From contig JACAXG010000054.1 in the NCBI GenBank assembly GCA_018881555.1, forward strand, positions 3,527,723-3,591,722: a stretch of 64,000 bases of DNA, in the 5' to 3' direction. Each line of letters starts with the position of its first letter. Within the stretch, counting starts at the first letter, position 1. The position numbers and the translations under genes are program-made. Source of the stretch: Amblyornis subalaris (Eukaryota; Chordata; Aves; Passeriformes; Ptilonorhynchidae). The notes beneath the pieces were generated by a model, which was given only the letters and a program-made list of their open reading frames with translations, had not been told where the DNA came from and ran no database searches. Positions 1 through 10,204 of the stretch are shown here, piece by piece.

Positions 1-181
1 CTTTTTCTTCCTTTTTCTTTTCCTTTTCCTTTTCCTTTTCCTTTTCCTTTTCCTTTTCCTTTTCCTTTTCCTTTTTCTCTTTTTCTTTTTCTTCCTTTTC
101 CTTTTCCTTTTCCTTTTCCTTTTCCTTTTCCTTTTCCTTTTCCTTTTCCTTTTCCTTTTCCTTTTCCTTTTCCTTTTCCTT
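1..181. repeat. (TTTTCC)n polypyrimidine microsatellite
   Basis: The window opens inside a nearly pure pyrimidine tract built on a six-base unit of four T and two C. Interruptions near positions 1-20 and 70-95 lengthen some T runs or break the period. The array reaches the window edge, so its true length is unknown. The complementary strand is a long purine tract (GGAAAA)n, a class that can form triplex DNA. Such arrays often vary in length between individuals. No function is implied. Confidence 0.97.
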
Positions 182-1002
182 GTCCCTATCTCACATCTTA
201 AGGAAAACTGGCTTAGAACTGCTGGTGTCACCTAGTTTGGTTTCTCCTCAGGAAGAAAGTGCTGTTTATGCATGAGCAAAAATGATGGATTAATTTTTGG
301 TGTTATTTGAATTGCTCCCTGGGTTGGAGGAAAAAAATCGAATCTGTGGGCATGTTTTATGAATGTTAAGCAAGCTGTGACCTTAGTTTATGAATTCCTG
401 ATTTGCAATTCAGCCACAGAGGTATTCATGCGTTCACCTCCTATTTAAATTACATGCTTTAGGTTAATTAAATCAGGACTGGATCTAAAAACACCCAAGA
501 CACGCAGTTCTTTACGTAGCTGTATTCTTTATGAATTTAAACCAAGGCTTCTAGCAGGCCTGAGGCACTTACTGTCAGATAATATAGGAAATAATACATG
601 ATAACCACTTGGGACAGAATAAGATGTAAGTAGCACTGCAGCATTTATGAGTAACTGTTTCAAGTGGTTCGTGTCAGCATAGCTTTAGGTAATTTGAAAA
701 TGAGATGACTGGAAAACTGACATGAGAAAAAGAGGTGAGCTAGGGATTTCCACTGGCAAGAAAGATAGTGGAATTAGTTTGACTGCAAAGGATGCAGTGT
801 ACTTATATTTTATCTTATTTTGCTGAAATGGTACCCAATCACCTTATATACATTGGGATGATTTTACATTGGTGAATAAGGTAATAAAAGAATAGTCCTT
901 TGCGAAGGCAGTGCTCCTTTGGCACTGAATTCATATATATGCTGAGTTTCCCACATACTTCAGAAACCTTGAAAATTTTTTCTGATCTTAGGCAAAATTT
1001 TC
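182..1002. other. Non-coding single-copy DNA
   Basis: This is AT-rich sequence with stops in all frames at short intervals. I see no repeat family, no splice-bordered open segment and no promoter-like composition. Confidence 0.6.
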
Positions 1003-1791
1003 ACAGAATGATAGAATATCTGAAGTTGGAAGAGACTCACAAGGATCNTCAAAGTCCAGCTTCTGGCCCTGCACAGGACAACCCCAAGAGTCACACCATG
1101 TGATTGAGAGTATTGTCCAAACACTTTTTGAACTCTGTCAGGCGGGGGCTGTGACCACTTCTCTGGGGAGCCTGTTCCCGTGCTCAACCACCCTCTGGGT
1201 GAAAAACCTATTCCTAATATCCAACTTAAACCTTCCCTGACAGAGCTTCATACCATTCCATTGGGTCCTGTCACTGGCCACCAGAGAGAAGAGGTCAGTG
1301 CTGGCCCCTTCTCTTCCCCTCACAAGGAAGTTGTAACTGCAATGAGGTCTCCCCTCAGTCTCCTCTTCTCCAGGCTGAACTGACCAAGTGACCTCAGCTG
1401 CTCCACATAAGGCTTTTCCTCTACATCCTTCACCATCTTCTTGGCCGCCCTTTGGATGCTCTCTAATAGCTTTATAGCCTCCTTATTTATATTTTGGCAC
1501 CCAAAACTGCCCACAGGACTCAAGGTGAGGCCGCCCCAGTGCAGAGCAGAGCGGGACAATCCCCTCCCTTGCCCGGCTGGTGATGCTGTGCCTGATGCAC
1601 CCCAGGACACGGTTGGCNCTCCTGGCTGCCAGGGCACTGCTGACTCATGTTCAACTTTCCNTTGTCCAGGACCCCCACATCTCTTTCTGTGGCTCTGCTT
1701 TCCAGCATCTCGTTCCCCAGTCTGTCCGTACATCCAGGGTTGCTCCATCCCAGGTGCAGAATGCAGCACTTTCACTGGTTAAACTTCATAT
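1003..1791 (-). mobile_element. CR1 LINE, 5'-truncated, minus strand
   Basis: Read on the minus strand, this is the 3' part of a CR1 non-LTR retrotransposon. It ends near 1003-1025 with the CR1 terminus (reverse complement of CACAGAATGATAGAAT). Upstream, the minus strand encodes the C-terminal end of the CR1 ORF2 reverse transcriptase in several frame-shifted pieces. A MKFN start-like motif lies at about 1780-1791. Then come SQQCPGSQE (about 1625-1650), [17 protein letters not shown] (about 1410-1480), [15 protein letters not shown] (about 1330-1375), and a block with RFKLDIRN, FFTQRVVEHGNRLPREVV (about 1140-1240). The rest of the roughly 4.5 kb element is missing, as is usual for CR1. Frameshifts and stops make it a dead copy. 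It abuts an opposite-strand CR1 at 1792. Confidence 0.95.
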
Positions 1792-2275
1792 CTCCAACAC
1801 AGGAAGAACATTGACTTGTTGGAGTGAGTAGAGAGTAGGGCCATCAAGTGGATTAGAGGGATGGAGCACCTCTCCTCTGTGGAAAGGCTGAGAGAGTTGG
1901 AGTTGTTCAGCCTGGAGAAGAGAAGGTTTTGAGGAGACCCAATTGTGGGTTTCCAGTACCTGAAAGGAGCCTGCAAGAAAGCTGGAGAGGCACTTTTTAC
2001 AAGAGCATGTACTGGACAAGGGGGAATGGTTTCAAACTGAAAGAGAGCGGGTTTAGATTAGTTATTAGGAAGAAATTCTTTACTGTGAGGGTGTTGAGGC
2101 ACTGGAACTGGTTGCCCAGAGAAGCTGTGGATGGAAATGTTTAAGACTGGGTTGGATGGAGCTCTGAGCCACCCGGTCTAGTGAAANGTGTCCTTGCTCA
2201 TGGCAGAGAGGGTTGGAATTAGATGATCTTTAAGGTCCCTTCCACGCCAGACCATTCTATGATATGATTCTCTGA
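1792..2275 (+). mobile_element. CR1 LINE, 5'-truncated, plus strand
   Basis: This is a second CR1 copy, in the opposite orientation to its neighbour. Near 1855-1930 it reads as the [20 protein letters not shown] block of CR1 reverse transcriptase, with an in-frame TGA close to 1930. Residues [20 protein letters not shown] and [18 protein letters not shown] follow at about 2020-2135. The 3' UTR then runs to a terminus with TTCTATGATATGATTCTCTG near 2255-2275. The residue pattern ([10 protein letters not shown]) differs from the minus-strand copy (FKLDIRNRFF), so the two probably belong to different CR1 subfamilies and inserted separately. The copy is inactive. Confidence 0.95.
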
Positions 2276-4042
2276 TATGGATTCTACATTTATGGGTTAG
2301 ATTTAAATCTGACTCTGACTTCTGACAGATTGATTTTAATACTTATTTTTTTCTACCACATAAACACCAATGATATGCATTTCAAATGCTGTCCAATACA
2401 TCATCAAGTAGCTAGAAACAACAGTAGAAAAGAGATGCTTTGAAGACTGTAATTACTTTACTTTAACCCTTCTTTCTTCTAAATTTGATAGCTACAGATT
2501 GTGTCTATGTGTTACTTAGTGTCTGAATTTTATTCAGGTAGACTTCCAATTTTTAGAGGAAAGGAACGTTTTTGGAGTTCTCCTCTATCACTCAATCATT
2601 TTAGTAGCCTGAATAAACAGAATAATTGATATTAAATAATTTTTTGCATTTACTATGCTGAGATTCTTGTTTCAGCTTGTCTTGATCTGTGGACTTGAGT
2701 TGAATTCATGGTGGAAAGTTAAAGGGAGGAGGTTTGGTTGCATTACAAAGNTGTTATTTGTATTTGATGGATTATTTTTTTATTGTAATAGCTGAGCTCT
2801 TTTTTAAGTGCAAAACCCATAAGTAGCTTAGTAGTCAAACTGTAAACATGACCTTCCAATTTTAGGGTCGTTTCTGGTTTAATCTTTTTTTCCTCTATTC
2901 AGTAATTCTGAGTAGTATTCCCCATAATTTCTAGTTTAATTATTTTCATAACCAGAGGTAAAAGTGGGGTGTCTTGACAGCTTTTGGCTCAGGTTCTTAA
3001 TCATCACATGGGATCCCTAAAGGTTTTATTATGTGAAGTCAGAAGTACACATTTAAGAGAAGAATGAGAAGGAAAAGAAAAAGAAGACTCGATAGGAAGG
3101 CTTTTGCTGCTGACAGTTCACTCCTTCCAAAGATTTCAGGCCAAGGTTTGTTTGAGATCAGGATGGACCTAGTTCTGATGCGTGGGGAAGGAACTGCCAC
3201 ATGGGAAAAAATTGGAGAAGATTTCAGTTAAACTGAACATGGTGACACCCGCAATCTCCTCACTGCTACGTGAAAGACAAGTGCTGATAGCATGCCCCAC
3301 CCTTTATGAAATCTAAACACAGAGCTAACAGTATATGTCATATGTCTGACTGTTTAAACAAACATGAGAAATGAATCAACATATTTCTTATGTGCAAGTA
3401 ATTCCCTTGGAGATCAAATAGCTCTCTGCAGACTAACTGAACTGTATGTGGGTATTTACCACTAATAGATTATTTGAGGGCTAGTTAGGCTTTCTGTGGA
3501 CATAATTTTTTGCGATATTTTGGCAAAATTATTGTAAGAGGAGAATAGAATGCTGAATTCTAGGTAGGTGCAAAGAAAGTTGACGTTTCTAACAAACAGA
3601 ATGTCATAAATTCAACATTTACAGTTTGTTTAATGTACCATAAATTAAAAAGCAAAAGAAGGTAATCTTATTCTCGATTGCTATAAAATATCTGCATAGT
3701 TTTCTTTGATGGTTATGACATATTGAAAATGGGAAAAGGGAGACTTCCACACTACTATAGCTACCTGTTGTGCATGGCTGAGATAACATTGTATGGAGGT
3801 ACATGTGTTATAGAAATGCTAGGTTGTGACAAGATCTGTGAAAGGAATGTGGTCATCTGAATTAAGACTTAATGTTCACTTAAAATTCATATCCCCACTG
3901 ACAGCTACCTGAGATTATTAAATAAACAATTTGTATCCATTTGCCATCTGTGAGCTTCTAGCAGCTTTTCTCTCAGCTGAGGCACTATGTTGGACAGCGT
4001 GGTGTTTCCATTTTGCCATAACTAGAGTACACAAATGGTCTG
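2276..4042. other. Non-coding single-copy DNA
   Basis: This is AT-rich sequence without recognisable genes or young repeats. Stop codons are frequent in all six frames; the longest open stretch, about 60 codons on the minus strand at 3619-3804, shows no family features. Confidence 0.6.
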
Positions 4043-4120
4043 CAAACCAGGGTGGGAACCTGGGTCTTCCCCTCACTTTAATCTGAATGCTCAAACTTCT
4101 AAACTATGAAGCCACACTTG
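4043..4120 (-). repeat. Decayed tRNA-derived SINE-like remnant (MIR/CORE-SINE type)
   Basis: On the plus strand this interval reads ACCAGGGTGGGAACCTGGGT, then a pyrimidine-rich stretch, then GCTCAAACTTCTAAACTATG. This is the order seen in reversed tRNA-derived SINE heads: reverse complement of the pol III B box (GGTTCGAATCC-like), spacer, then the reverse complement of the A-box side with a CTAAACTAT-like core. Only the tRNA-like part is recognised; no tail is evident. The sequence is heavily diverged, so the family cannot be fixed and chance similarity is possible. Confidence 0.4.
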
Positions 4121-4728
4121 CTAATATTCTATCTTGGCTTCCAATGAGTCGTTAATATTCTTTTCCCAGAGGTTACACTCACTAGGCAATTTGTAAACAA
4201 CAGAAAATCAGATAAAAAGGCAAAAGCTGCCTTCCAGAGTAATAACAGAACAAAAAATAAAAAAGACCCAGACTTGCCAATACTATCTAGATAAGATCAC
4301 TTTCAAAGTGAGAATTTACACCATACAATGAGTTCTTTTATTGAGGTGTTATGAGAGGAAGATAATTACTACCCAAGTAACTGTAGACAAGCTGATACCT
4401 GTGATATATCAAAGGGAATCAAAACTTCAGCCTCTCTGAAATGATACATTATTACGTACAGTATTGTACTGTAGTCTATGAAAAAAAATTGCTAACCTTA
4501 CTCTAGATTAACTGTATGTTAACTGTAGAAAATATATCGATACTGTTGGAAATGATGAAGTGCTTTCTCTTAGCTTTTGGTCTCAAAACCTCGTGAAGGT
4601 CTCTATTTAACACACTGTGCCAACATAAGGTGAGCAATTGTTGCTGACCATTGAAAGTCATAGGTAAATAGACTGATTAGGATCTGTGAAAAGTGAGAGA
4701 TGAATACACAGGGAAAGAAATCTACATT
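4121..4728. other. Non-coding single-copy DNA
   Basis: AT-rich sequence with no supported feature. A 56-base segment at 4574-4629 has AG/GT borders and one open frame, but it is too short to mean much. Confidence 0.55.
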
Positions 4729-4925
4729 ACAGAATTATAAGGCTGGAAGGAACCTTGAGAACATACTTAGTTCTTCCGCAGTCCTAAGACAGAACTAAAT
4801 ATGCAAAGTACACTTCTGGCAAATGTTTGTGTATGCCCTCAATATTGGGAGGAGGTTTCTGCCCCAAACAACAGGGTTCTGGAAACATTTTCCAAGAGCA
4901 GTAAAGGGATTGAAACGCTAACTAG
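4729..4925 (-). mobile_element. Old CR1-like 3' end, minus strand
   Basis: The plus strand begins ACAGAATTATAAGGCTGGAA, continues GGAACCTTGAGAACATACTT, then a GTCCTAAGACAGAACTAA block, and later reaches ACATTTTCCAAGAGCAGTAA. The same order, in diverged form, is found in the reverse complement of the 3' UTR of old CR1 lineages shared by birds, crocodilians and turtles: terminus, GGAAGGAACCTTGAGA, a TAGTCC-type block, and a later TTCCAGTGCTTAAC-type block. It is more decayed than the copies at 1003-2275, so it is an older insertion. Confidence 0.65.
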
Positions 4926-5099
4926 TGTCAGAATTGGAGCTTGACCAAACTTGACCAAGTTTGTGAAAGAGATCTGTGGTATAACAGCTGGTGCTAATAG
5001 GAGACTGTAACTGATCTCTAGAAAAAGTCTGTATCTGCTTTATATTCTTAGGAGGAGCTAAGTATTCTGCCAGGAATAATATTTCATTTGATTCTGGAC

Positions 5100-5640
5100 C
5101 ATGCAGGCCAAAACTCTAGCTAACTGTAAATTTGTTTGCAGAGTAGGTTTAGGCAAGATTTTGCAGTGCACATCAGCAGGGAGCACACCTGGGCTCCGTC
5201 TCAGCTGCTCCTGCCCTTTGACAGGAATATAGGGAGGAAAACAGACAGGGAAACACAGACTAGAAGAAAGACAGGGAGGGGATGGAGGCCCTGTCTAGGG
5301 CAGACAAGCTTCTTGTGTGGGGGATTGAATAAAAGCATGAGTGTGAATCCAACTCTCTCAGTCCCCAATAACTCTGTCCCCTCCCTCACCCGCAGCCAGC
5401 CTGACTTTCCCGGACCCTGGCATGGGCAAAGGAGGTATCCAGGCTATGACCGTTGGTTGCTGACCTGTTGCTTTAGGGAACTCCTCACATCACCTCTGCT
5501 GAGCCATCCCTTCCTGCTTGTAAGCAATCACCATCAGAGTTGGCAGACTGTGCCCACCTAGCTAGCCNGGGGAAAACTTGGTGGCTTGGTGCCATCAACA
5601 AGCCTCCCATGCCTTTTCCTTTTCTGCATGGGCCATACCA
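5100..5640. other. GC-richer block with AATAAA, origin unknown (possible old LTR)
   Basis: Base composition rises above the surroundings. The stretch contains a canonical AATAAA at 5328-5333, then a pyrimidine-rich run that ends in CACCCGCAG at about 5387-5395. This could be an acceptor-like site, or the R/U5 side of an LTR. Plus-strand frame at 5136-5561 is open for 141 codons, but its translation is rich in R, P and S and shows no domain. I cannot assign it. An old LTR fragment or a chance open frame are the simplest readings. Confidence 0.25.
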
Positions 5641-8600
5641 AGTCCTGATGGCATATGACCACATCTCAAGTGCTGCCAAAATAATATTAGCTTGAATCTT
5701 CTAGAAATTATTCCCCTGCTATTCTCCCCTTCATCCCAGCTAACATGACTTTCAAATGTGAGGAAAACCTGCATGGCTCTGTTAGGGCTGATTATTACTT
5801 TTTTTTTTTTGCGGATGTCTAATCATACTAGATGCTGGGTCTTGTTCAACTTAAACTGCAATCAAGATTTCCTGATATGCCACATCTCCAAATTAGATAT
5901 TGTCTTACATTTCTCAGGGGTGAAATAAAGATGTTTTCACAATAAAACTGTCAAAGAATGTTAGCTTTATTAGTAGTAACAAAAATGAAAAGGAAGCTGT
6001 CTTGAGTGTATGCAAGACATAAAACTTGGTGAATGCAGATAAAAGGACAGTTTTTATGCAATGACAGCCCTAGATCAAGAAACTGAAACAGGTAAGTGAT
6101 AAACATGCAGAAAACAAATAACTGCACATCAGTTTGCTTGGTATTAAGACAACACTAATTTTATCTTGCATAAACCAGCATGACTGAAGAAAGTAAAATA
6201 TTAAAGAAAGACTGGTAAATGATGAAAATCATGTAGTATAATAAGGTATTTTGTGTAGATTGACTTTATAGTATTCAGTTTCTTTTTACAAAGTCCTATC
6301 TCAGTTTGCATCATATTCTCTTACCAAATAAGGGTACTCTGAATAAGTTTAAGCTCTTTTGATTCATACACAGGCGAAAACTTAAGTAGAGCTCAAGATG
6401 GAAACATATCTAAACAGTTGAAGTTGAAATATGTTTAAATGTATTTACAGGCTATTGTAATTAACTTGTCCGAAGCCAGAAGCAACAAATTAAGAGAATG
6501 TTTTATTAGATGAGTGAATTTAGACATTATAAGGCATAAAAATGTGTTTGGGTGAGCTAAGAACTGTAAGATTCTCTTTCAGTACCTGTCTAAATTCTCA
6601 CCTGGCTTAAAGGCTGCAGTTCTTTTCACTAAATTGTTCAGATGTTGCCTTCAATTTTTCTACATTGGTCACCGAAATGACCTCCTTTGAAAGAAATCTT
6701 CACTTTCTCCATAAGACTGCATTTGGGTAACTTTAATGTTTGTTGATCTAAATTAATTTACACTATACTAATTTTTAAATATCATACTGGTTTATCTCCC
6801 TCTCCTTGGTGGTCTTCCTATAAGAGAATATTAAGGCAAGTAGTGTTGGTAGGGATCTGCAGGGTGGGAAAAGATCGGGTTTGTACCCCCAACTTATTTT
6901 GTGGGCTTATTCTCCCAGTTTGCAAAGAGAGGTTTTAGCTCTGTGTTGAAAGGAGGAGGGCTGAGACCTGTCATTTGCATGGAAAGCAGAAGTGAGTTTA
7001 TACCTTGTGTTGGGGTGTCAGTGGAGAGGACTCTCATGTTTGCTTTAAACTTGCTTGGGTACAGGAGCACTGCAGCCATGGGAGAAGTGCAGGGCAACTA
7101 CTGTGCTGTTTCCTTGTTACCTCTGGCCTGGGAGGACAGCCTTGGGTCCTGCCAATGATCTTCCCAGCAGCATTCCCACAGCAGGGTCTGAAGTAGGCTC
7201 AGAATCCAGAGGGGCTTTCACATTGTTGTCTTGCAGTGGGAAGATACCTGGTACACCTTGATTTTTTTAATTTATACGGCATTTATACGGCAGAAAGGAT
7301 TGCTGAGAGACATGCTGGTGTTTTTCCTTTTGACTTTCCTGTGGAGATGGTGCTTAGGAACATAATGTAGGCCTTTCAAAAGGTGGTGTCTTCTGTCAGT
7401 GCTTCTTCCTACCTTCAGTACTTCTCGTTCTGTTGTAAAGGGAATCTCAAAGCCCGCTGAAGTCGATTGCAGGATTCCCACTGGCCTATGTAGGCTTGGG
7501 ACCGTATTCTAGCATATAGTTTTTCTTCAACAGCACTACAAGTGGTCAAACATGAGCATAAGTTATGCCATGTCTCAAGCTAGCACATTTTTCATTCAAA
7601 TAAAATGTTTTGAAAGTGGATGAATGACAACTTTTTAAAAAAAGAATCTAAATGCATTTGACATTCTGGGTGAATTTAGCACAGCTAATGGCTATTCTGA
7701 GAGTGTTTGGTTTTTTTCTTGTATCCTTATGGGTTGTTTGGGCCAGTAACAGTTCCCCCTTCCAGCTTGTTAGCAACATGATTAAGCCGAATGTGCGTCT
7801 TATTACTTAACTCCTCTCAGCAACTGGTTCATTGTGAGCTACAAAGTTTGTAGTGTTAGATCCCCAGCTGTCACAACTCAGCATCTTCAGTTAATATTTG
7901 TTACAAATGGCAGCCTTATGACAACTGTTAAGGTAGTAGCTATGAGAAATGAATTGATATTGTTGTCAAGTGAACCAGTAAGATCACTATTGCTAGTTAC
8001 AGGTCACAGGCCCTATGCCTTACAATACTTTTAGGGTTATAAATGCTTCAAATAGGTATATGGGTCAGAGGCCGATCTTTTGATTCATTGGCATCTCAGA
8101 AGGAAGCACTGAAAAACACTTTAACTTTCAATCTGGCACTAGAATATGTGCTCAGTGAAAAGGAAGATTTATCAAAATGAGGGAAGGCAGTGGTTGCCGG
8201 GAGATAAATCCATTGGTATTGAAGATCCCGACTACCCCTCTGACAGTGTGACTCTGATTGGGCAGGGTGTCTCAGCTGAGCAGAGGAGCTGACTGTGCAA
8301 AGCCAGGGACCAGCCAAATGAAGAGCAGTAACACATCATTAATTTTTATCAATGAAGTTCCCTATATATGCTTTTTTTTTGCTGTAGGAAACCATCTGTG
8401 CTCAAGGTGGCTGTCTAGAAAATGGAGTATTTTAAAGAAAATTGTTGTCCCATGATCAAGGAGGGCTGCCAAAACCACTTGGCAAACAAAGACACAAAGT
8501 AATTAATGCCAGAGATATTTATGTGTTATTCCTAAGGAGGAAAAAAAAGTCATACTGAGTGTATTTGAGAGAGTAGCACAAATTGCTACACAAGTTTTGT

Positions 8601-9323
8601 GAGGCAGAATGGATGGGATGTAAAGAGTTCATAAATTGGGTTCTGAAATTGTATTTCCCTGTAATTAGGAGCAGAAGAAATGCGCCTCTCATTTTTGGTT
8701 GATCAGATCCACTCTAAAGCAAAGATCTTTGTAAGTATTTGATGAGTTTCTGGGTCTCATTTCTAGTGTGGCTAATCATCTCCATTGCCCTCAAACTCCG
8801 TGACCTCAAGGGCTATACTTTTTGGGATTTACTGTCACACACTGTTTTCTAGAAAATTCACATCTAATGAATGGAGGCAAAGAAGCAACTACAGATCAGG
8901 ATTTCTTTTAATGCCTTATCTACAACCTTCTATGTGCTGAATCAGAATCTCTCTCAATATTCCTACCTTTCTGTGTATGGTTCTTCTGTAACCTACTTCT
9001 TCCTTCTGGCTTTGCCCTCTTGAAAAATGCTTCAGGCTTTGCCTGCCTTGAAAAATATTGGAATTGAACCCAAGGTGTCTAGTCAGGCTCACGGTAATGA
9101 CTGAGCAGTAGGATGAGCTGCGAGTCTCCTGAAAGGAGCAGCAGGGCAAGCTAGTCAAGAGTTTCTTAGCAGTAGGGGCGTGATGTCGGGGTTTAGATCC
9201 ATCTCACGGTGATGCCAGCTGCTCCCAGCATGTTTTGGAAGTGGAGCAGCAAGGTGAGAAGGGACACTTCAGTTTCCTGCTTTGCCATTTAACTCCCTGT
9301 CTCCTTTGTTTTGCTTGAAACAG
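5641..9323. other. Non-coding single-copy DNA
   Basis: This is a long AT-rich stretch with no recognised gene. It includes a T12 run at 5799-5810 and a short tandem duplication of an 11-base unit at 7271-7292 (TTTATACGGCA twice). The 6900-7200 and 8150-8330 parts are somewhat richer in GC and have short open frames on both strands, without family features. Confidence 0.55.
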
Positions 9324-9423
9324 AAATCACAAAAGGAGTGACAGAGGTGATAGCTATGGCGTTATCCCTGTTGTCTCCTTTGCCTACGGAGGGAGACTTG
9401 CAGCCAAGAAATTTCATTCCAAG
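9324..9423 (+). other. Exon-like segment upstream of the CpG island
   Basis: A strong pyrimidine tract (CTCCCTGTCTCCTTTGTTTT) and AAACAG precede position 9324. The following 100 bases are open in two of three plus frames and end at AAG|GTGTTT, a weak donor. One frame gives ITKGVTEVIAMALSLLSPL, the other SYGVIPVVSFAYGGRLAAKK. The second loosely recalls a Bcl-2-family BH1 helix, but the invariant Trp-Gly pair is not there, so I do not assign it. This could be a coding exon, a non-coding RNA exon or chance. It lies about 140 bases before the CpG-rich block. Confidence 0.2.
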
Positions 9424-9559
9424 GTGTTTTTCCTCCTGTAAAAATCAGAGAGGAGGAGAAGGAAAGTAACGGCACCTCTTGATTTTCTCACTCGATTTTT
9501 AAGTACCAGTTTAATGTTTGCTTATTTGAACAGTTTGTCAAGCCGAAATAAGNACCTGA

Positions 9560-9890
9560 CAAGCAGGCTGAAGCGCAGTGACTCTGAGCGCTGCGGGGGT
9601 GCAGGTCCCGGTGGATCCTCCACAGGGAGGGAGGCGGGACGCGGGCAGGGGGCTCCAGGCGCTTCGCCCCGGGAGAGGGGACAGCCCCGCGGGGCTCCCG
9701 GCCCTGCAGGTGCCATTCCAGCCCTGCAGTTGCCATTGCACACCCAACAGGTGGCAATCGCCGCCCGGCTCCGCTCCCCGCCTCCACCGAGCACCTGCAC
9801 AGAGGGCTGTGCCTGCCCGAATCCTCCACGCCCAGCAGAGCCGGCGCTGAAAATGCAGCTCCCTCTGCACGAGCTGNCGCCTTTCAGGTT
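9560..9890. promoter_or_regulatory. CpG island, candidate promoter
   Basis: GC content across 9601-9840 is about 73% by hand count, against an AT-rich background. That 240-base core holds about 18 CpG dinucleotides, an observed/expected ratio near 0.6, and CpGs stay frequent to about 10025. No other block in the window is like it. In vertebrates, isolated CpG islands usually mark promoters or enhancer-like elements. No TATA box stands out; GGGAGGCGGGAC near 9630 resembles a GC-box core (GGGCGG-like). Both strands carry long open frames of 90 to 140 codons here, but GC-rich DNA with few stops explains that. The transcription direction cannot be decided from sequence alone. Confidence 0.6.
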
Positions 9891-9971
9891 TCAGATAATT
9901 TCCTGAGCCGAATGTCGTGCTCTGCTCCGTGTCAGAAATCCGAAGTAGAAGAAAGCAGACAGACATAAACT

Positions 9972-10103
9972 ATGGCGAAAGCCACGATCTTGTCTCAGCG
10001 ACATTTACCTGGAGTCACACCGAAGTCCTCAGGCATTTGTAGGTTTAGTCTGATGCAGGATTCGCCCCTCTTGTTCTGTTTCCATTTCCATATTTGTTCC
10101 TGA
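9972..10103 (+). other. Small open frame after the CpG island (43 codons)
   Basis: An ATG followed by G (ACTATGGCG, partial Kozak context) starts a 43-codon frame that ends in TGA at 10101-10103. A donor-like GAG|GTATGA follows directly at 10104/10105. The peptide begins MAKATILSQRHLPGV and has no recognisable motif; its end is rich in F, C and H. It would suit a first exon transcribed rightward from the CpG island, but the same bases also form a better-bordered exon-like segment on the minus strand. At most one reading is likely real. Confidence 0.12.
10009..10099 (-). other. Exon-like segment, minus strand, 91 bases
   Basis: On the minus strand a T-rich tract (ATTATTTATTTTTTCATACC) and TCAG lead into GAACAAATATGG. 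Ninety-one bases later the segment ends CTCCAG|GTAAAT, a good donor. One frame is open throughout and starts EQIWKWKQNKRGESCIRLN; another stops. The length of 30 codons plus one base would make it a phase-shifting internal exon. The peptide is not one I recognise. It sits next to the CpG island, so it could also be a 5' non-coding exon. It is among the better-bordered exon candidates in the window, yet remains unproven. Confidence 0.25.
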
Positions 10104-10204
10104 GGTATGAAAAAATAAATAATCTCAGAAAACGAAAGGGTGTGTGTGGAGTACAGTGCTGTTAGTGAAGCTAAGAGTTCATGCATTGCCATGGAAACAT
10201 TCAC

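Noticed and set aside
6040..6092. Strong ACAG|GTAAGT donor-like site
   Set aside because: All three frames upstream of it stop within short distance, and no good acceptor precedes it.
9488..9966. Several overlapping 90-142 codon frames on both strands in the CpG island
   Set aside because: High GC removes stop codons in every frame. Proline, arginine and alanine-rich products on both strands are typical shadows.
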